From assembly GCA_030374735.1 (NCBI GenBank), contig JASCIV010000016.1, positions 1 to 64,000 of the forward strand: a stretch of DNA of 64,000 nt, written 5' to 3'. Positions 62,351 to 64,000 of the stretch are shown one piece after another; position 1 is the first letter of the stretch, and every line of letters begins with the position of its first letter. Origin of the DNA: Gracilaria caudata (Eukaryota; Rhodophyta; Florideophyceae; Gracilariales; Gracilariaceae). The notes below the pieces were generated by a model. That model saw only the letters and a program-made list of their open reading frames with translations. It searched no databases and was not told the DNA's origin. A program made the translations under genes and the position numbers.

Positions 62351-62360
62351 TACGAAGGTA
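62351..62360 (-). promoter_or_regulatory. TACCTTCGTA motif, copy 7
   Basis: Exact copy on the minus strand, about 610 bases before the gene starting at 62970. Confidence 0.4.
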
Positions 62361-62969
62361 GATATTTTAAAAAACTACCAGCGCAATGACTCTTTCGACC
62401 GGCTTGTCGAGTGCTGCGATACCTTTGAATCCAAAACGTAGATGTCTGTGTAAGTGACTAGATCCCATCTACTTTCTATCGTGCTCTCTCGGCCTTATGC
62501 ATTCCGACTCGCAACACATGTCTGCGTTTATCCGAAGGTATGTCGAAGCGGGCGGAACTATACCAGTCTGGACACATGCCCCTGTGGGCAGAGACCCGTG
62601 AGGTGCATCCGTGCCGATTGGGTACATGGCACAGCATTGTCCGTAGTTCCGTCGATCCACGGGCACACGTGGCCAAGTGGCTGCGATCCTCCTGCAGCTG
62701 CCATGCGCAGCCCACCCAACGGTCGCTTTTTTCGCTTCGCGTGGCGGCGGGAGCGGAGCAGGTTTTGCGCCGGAGGCGGAGGTGGGTGGAACGCGTGCGC
62801 GCGTGTGCTGCGCTTGCTGCGTGCGGCGAGTTTTTGTGCTTTGTTGTTTGGTGCGGCAGCAGCCGCGGCTTGAGAGCCGATGGGCGCCACCGGCGCGTCT
62901 CTGCTCTGCTGCGTGTCGCTTTGCGTGCGACCTTCTGCGCGCGCGCGTTCGCAGCACGCCCGTGAGGAC

Positions 62970-64000
62970 ATGGGCGCGCTCGACACGCTGTCTTCACCGA
63001 GTGAACCGCCGCACGAGTCCTCTTCGTCCCTCAATTCCTTCCATTCGGCTGTGTCGCATCTGTCTCCGTCGTCCGCGTCGTCTTCTTCGGCGTCGTCTTC
63101 CGCTTCGGTACCCTCGCCGGACGAATCGGATGTCGTCACCCATTCTACCGTACCGGCTTCGCCGCCGCGTGCTCCCTCCAAACATTCGCATCGTTCCAGA
63201 TGGTTCTTTCATAAGGACAAGGACAAGCTCCCGCTGCCTTCAACCCCGCCGCGTATACCAAAACGCGCTCGCACAAAGGATCGCCTGCGAATTCGTCCGG
63301 ATGAAAACCGCTATCATCGTAATGCCTCCGACAAAAGTTCAGTAGCATCGGATGAGCGTCGTGTGCAACCTCAATCCTCTCGCATACAATCCCCTGCTCC
63401 CAATTTGCAGCGCTCAGCTCCTCCCTCCGTATCTACGCACAACCCTTCGTTATCGCGACATGACTCACCGTACCTTCATTCCAATACGCGCGATCTTTCG
63501 GAGGATGATGACTGGGGCATTGATGAGCTCGTCGATGATGATGCGCAGCCAGTGCCTACTCCCCAACATATCATGTCGCGCACAACTGCCGCTGCTGTGC
63601 CAGCCACCCCTCCGCTTTCTCACCGCGATACTATCACGCTTCGCGCTTTTGACGATGCACTGGAGCAAACTACTGAAACCGCTGCGCCTGTGAAGAATGT
63701 GATTGGTGTGTTTGATCCAGCCGCTGAGACCGACGAATGGGGGGATGATTTCGACCTTGAGCAGAGTACTCTCCCTTCCGCTGCACAGACTCGTTTCCCG
63801 GGAAAACATACGTTTCCCCAATGGCTTTTACAATCCTCCTCGCAACCCAGTCTTCACGCTTTCGCTTCTACAACACCATTGCCACCGCTTCTTGATGGTG
63901 ATCATCCTCTGCGGATAAGACCTGTGCCTGCCACTGCCTTTGCGACGCCGAAGCTTACTCATGCTTCGCTACTCATGTTTCCGGGAGCTGGCTATCAGGC
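62970..64000 (+). CDS. Ser/Pro-rich protein, partial, runs off the right edge
   Basis: An uninterrupted frame from the ATG at 62970 to the window end (more than 343 residues). The N terminus is very rich in Ser and Pro (MGALDTLSSPSEPPHESSSS), then basic (SRWFFHKDKDK, RIPKRARTKDRLRIR). Two acidic Trp motifs follow, DDDWGIDELVDDD (about residue 180) and DEWGDDFDLE (about 255). Such DDW/DDF motifs recall the spindle-checkpoint GAP partner Byr4/Bfa1, but this is a weak hint. The codons look normal and the frame is far too long for chance, although serine-rich GC sequence favours open frames on both strands. The end of the visible part (ATAFATPKLTHASLLMF) looks more ordered, so a domain may begin just beyond the edge. 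Confidence 0.75.
   Translation, partial: MGALDTLSSPSEPPHESSSSLNSFHSAVSHLSPSSASSSSASSSASVPSPDESDVVTHSTVPASPPRAPSKHSHRSRWFFHKDKDKLPLPSTPPRIPKRARTKDRLRIRPDENRYHRNASDKSSVASDERRVQPQSSRIQSPAPNLQRSAPPSVSTHNPSLSRHDSPYLHSNTRDLSEDDDWGIDELVDDDAQPVPTPQHIMSRTTAAAVPATPPLSHRDTITLRAFDDALEQTTETAAPVKNVIGVFDPAAETDEWGDDFDLEQSTLPSAAQTRFPGKHTFPQWLLQSSSQPSLHAFASTTPLPPLLDGDHPLRIRPVPATAFATPKLTHASLLMFPGAGYQ

Larger units (their letters stand above)
60586..62969. other. Gene-poor region with two TACCTTCGTA copies
   Basis: 2.4 kb without a recognisable gene. Contains TACCTTCGTA twice in reverse orientation (62187-62196 and 62351-62360), 155 bases apart. An A-box/B-box-like pair on the minus strand near 61955-62030 recalls a decayed tRNA or SINE head. 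The last 400 bases are GC-rich, like the left end of the window. Confidence 0.5.

Noticed and set aside
62558..63181. Long minus-strand frame rich in Glu, Asp and Arg
   Set aside because: It is antisense to the serine-rich edge gene; GC-rich serine codons leave the opposite strand open.

Overview
The window looks like nuclear DNA of a red alga (Rhodophyta). The strongest sign is a pair of fused genes for mycosporine-like amino acid (MAA) sunscreens: a sugar-phosphate cyclase joined to an O-methyltransferase (30321-33083), and an ATP-grasp ligase joined to a D-Ala-D-Ala-ligase-like enzyme (34810-37572). I know this paired-fusion arrangement from red algae. The other genes fit: eukaryotic housekeeping genes, almost all single-exon, and a few short GT-AG introns (77-174 bp) with CTAAC-type branch points. 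A florideophyte is plausible, but I cannot name a species.

Left part (1-13.9 kb) is gene-poor and duplicated. It holds an O-methyltransferase (1023-2036) and a decayed copy of it (about 6770-7160). Three copies of a small calycin-like protein lie at 4067-4549, 5916-6410 and 10437-10931, with a 55-bp relic of a fourth at 10113-10167. There is also a secreted protein with a Pro/Thr/Ser linker, and a STEAP-type metalloreductase with one intron.

The middle (14.8-28 kb) is a compact housekeeping block: flap endonuclease FEN1 convergent with the U3 snoRNP protein PWP2, a Ulp1-type SUMO protease, a probable plastid protein of unknown role, an inositol-monophosphatase-family enzyme and an MFS transporter with a transit-like N terminus. 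The MAA gene pair follows at 30.3-37.6 kb.

From 38.5 to 46.1 kb come a membrane-anchored aspartic-protease-like protein that has lost its second catalytic Asp, a secreted alpha/beta hydrolase, a DUF1499 protein and a SLAC1/TehA-family anion channel. From 48.8 to 56.7 kb lies a tandem array of three secreted cysteine-rich paralogues: one intact, one broken by a frameshift in a 7-base homopolymer, one interrupted by a palindrome-rich intron. The array also contains a retroelement remnant and a two-exon secreted protein. A zinc-finger protein (58504-60585) and the start of a Ser/Pro-rich gene that runs off the right edge (62970-64000) complete the window.

Between the genes, the 10-mer TACCTTCGTA occurs seven times on the two strands. 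About 0.1 would be expected by chance, and six of the seven lie in gene-free sequence, mostly upstream of genes. No rRNA, convincing tRNA, CRISPR array or complete transposon was seen.
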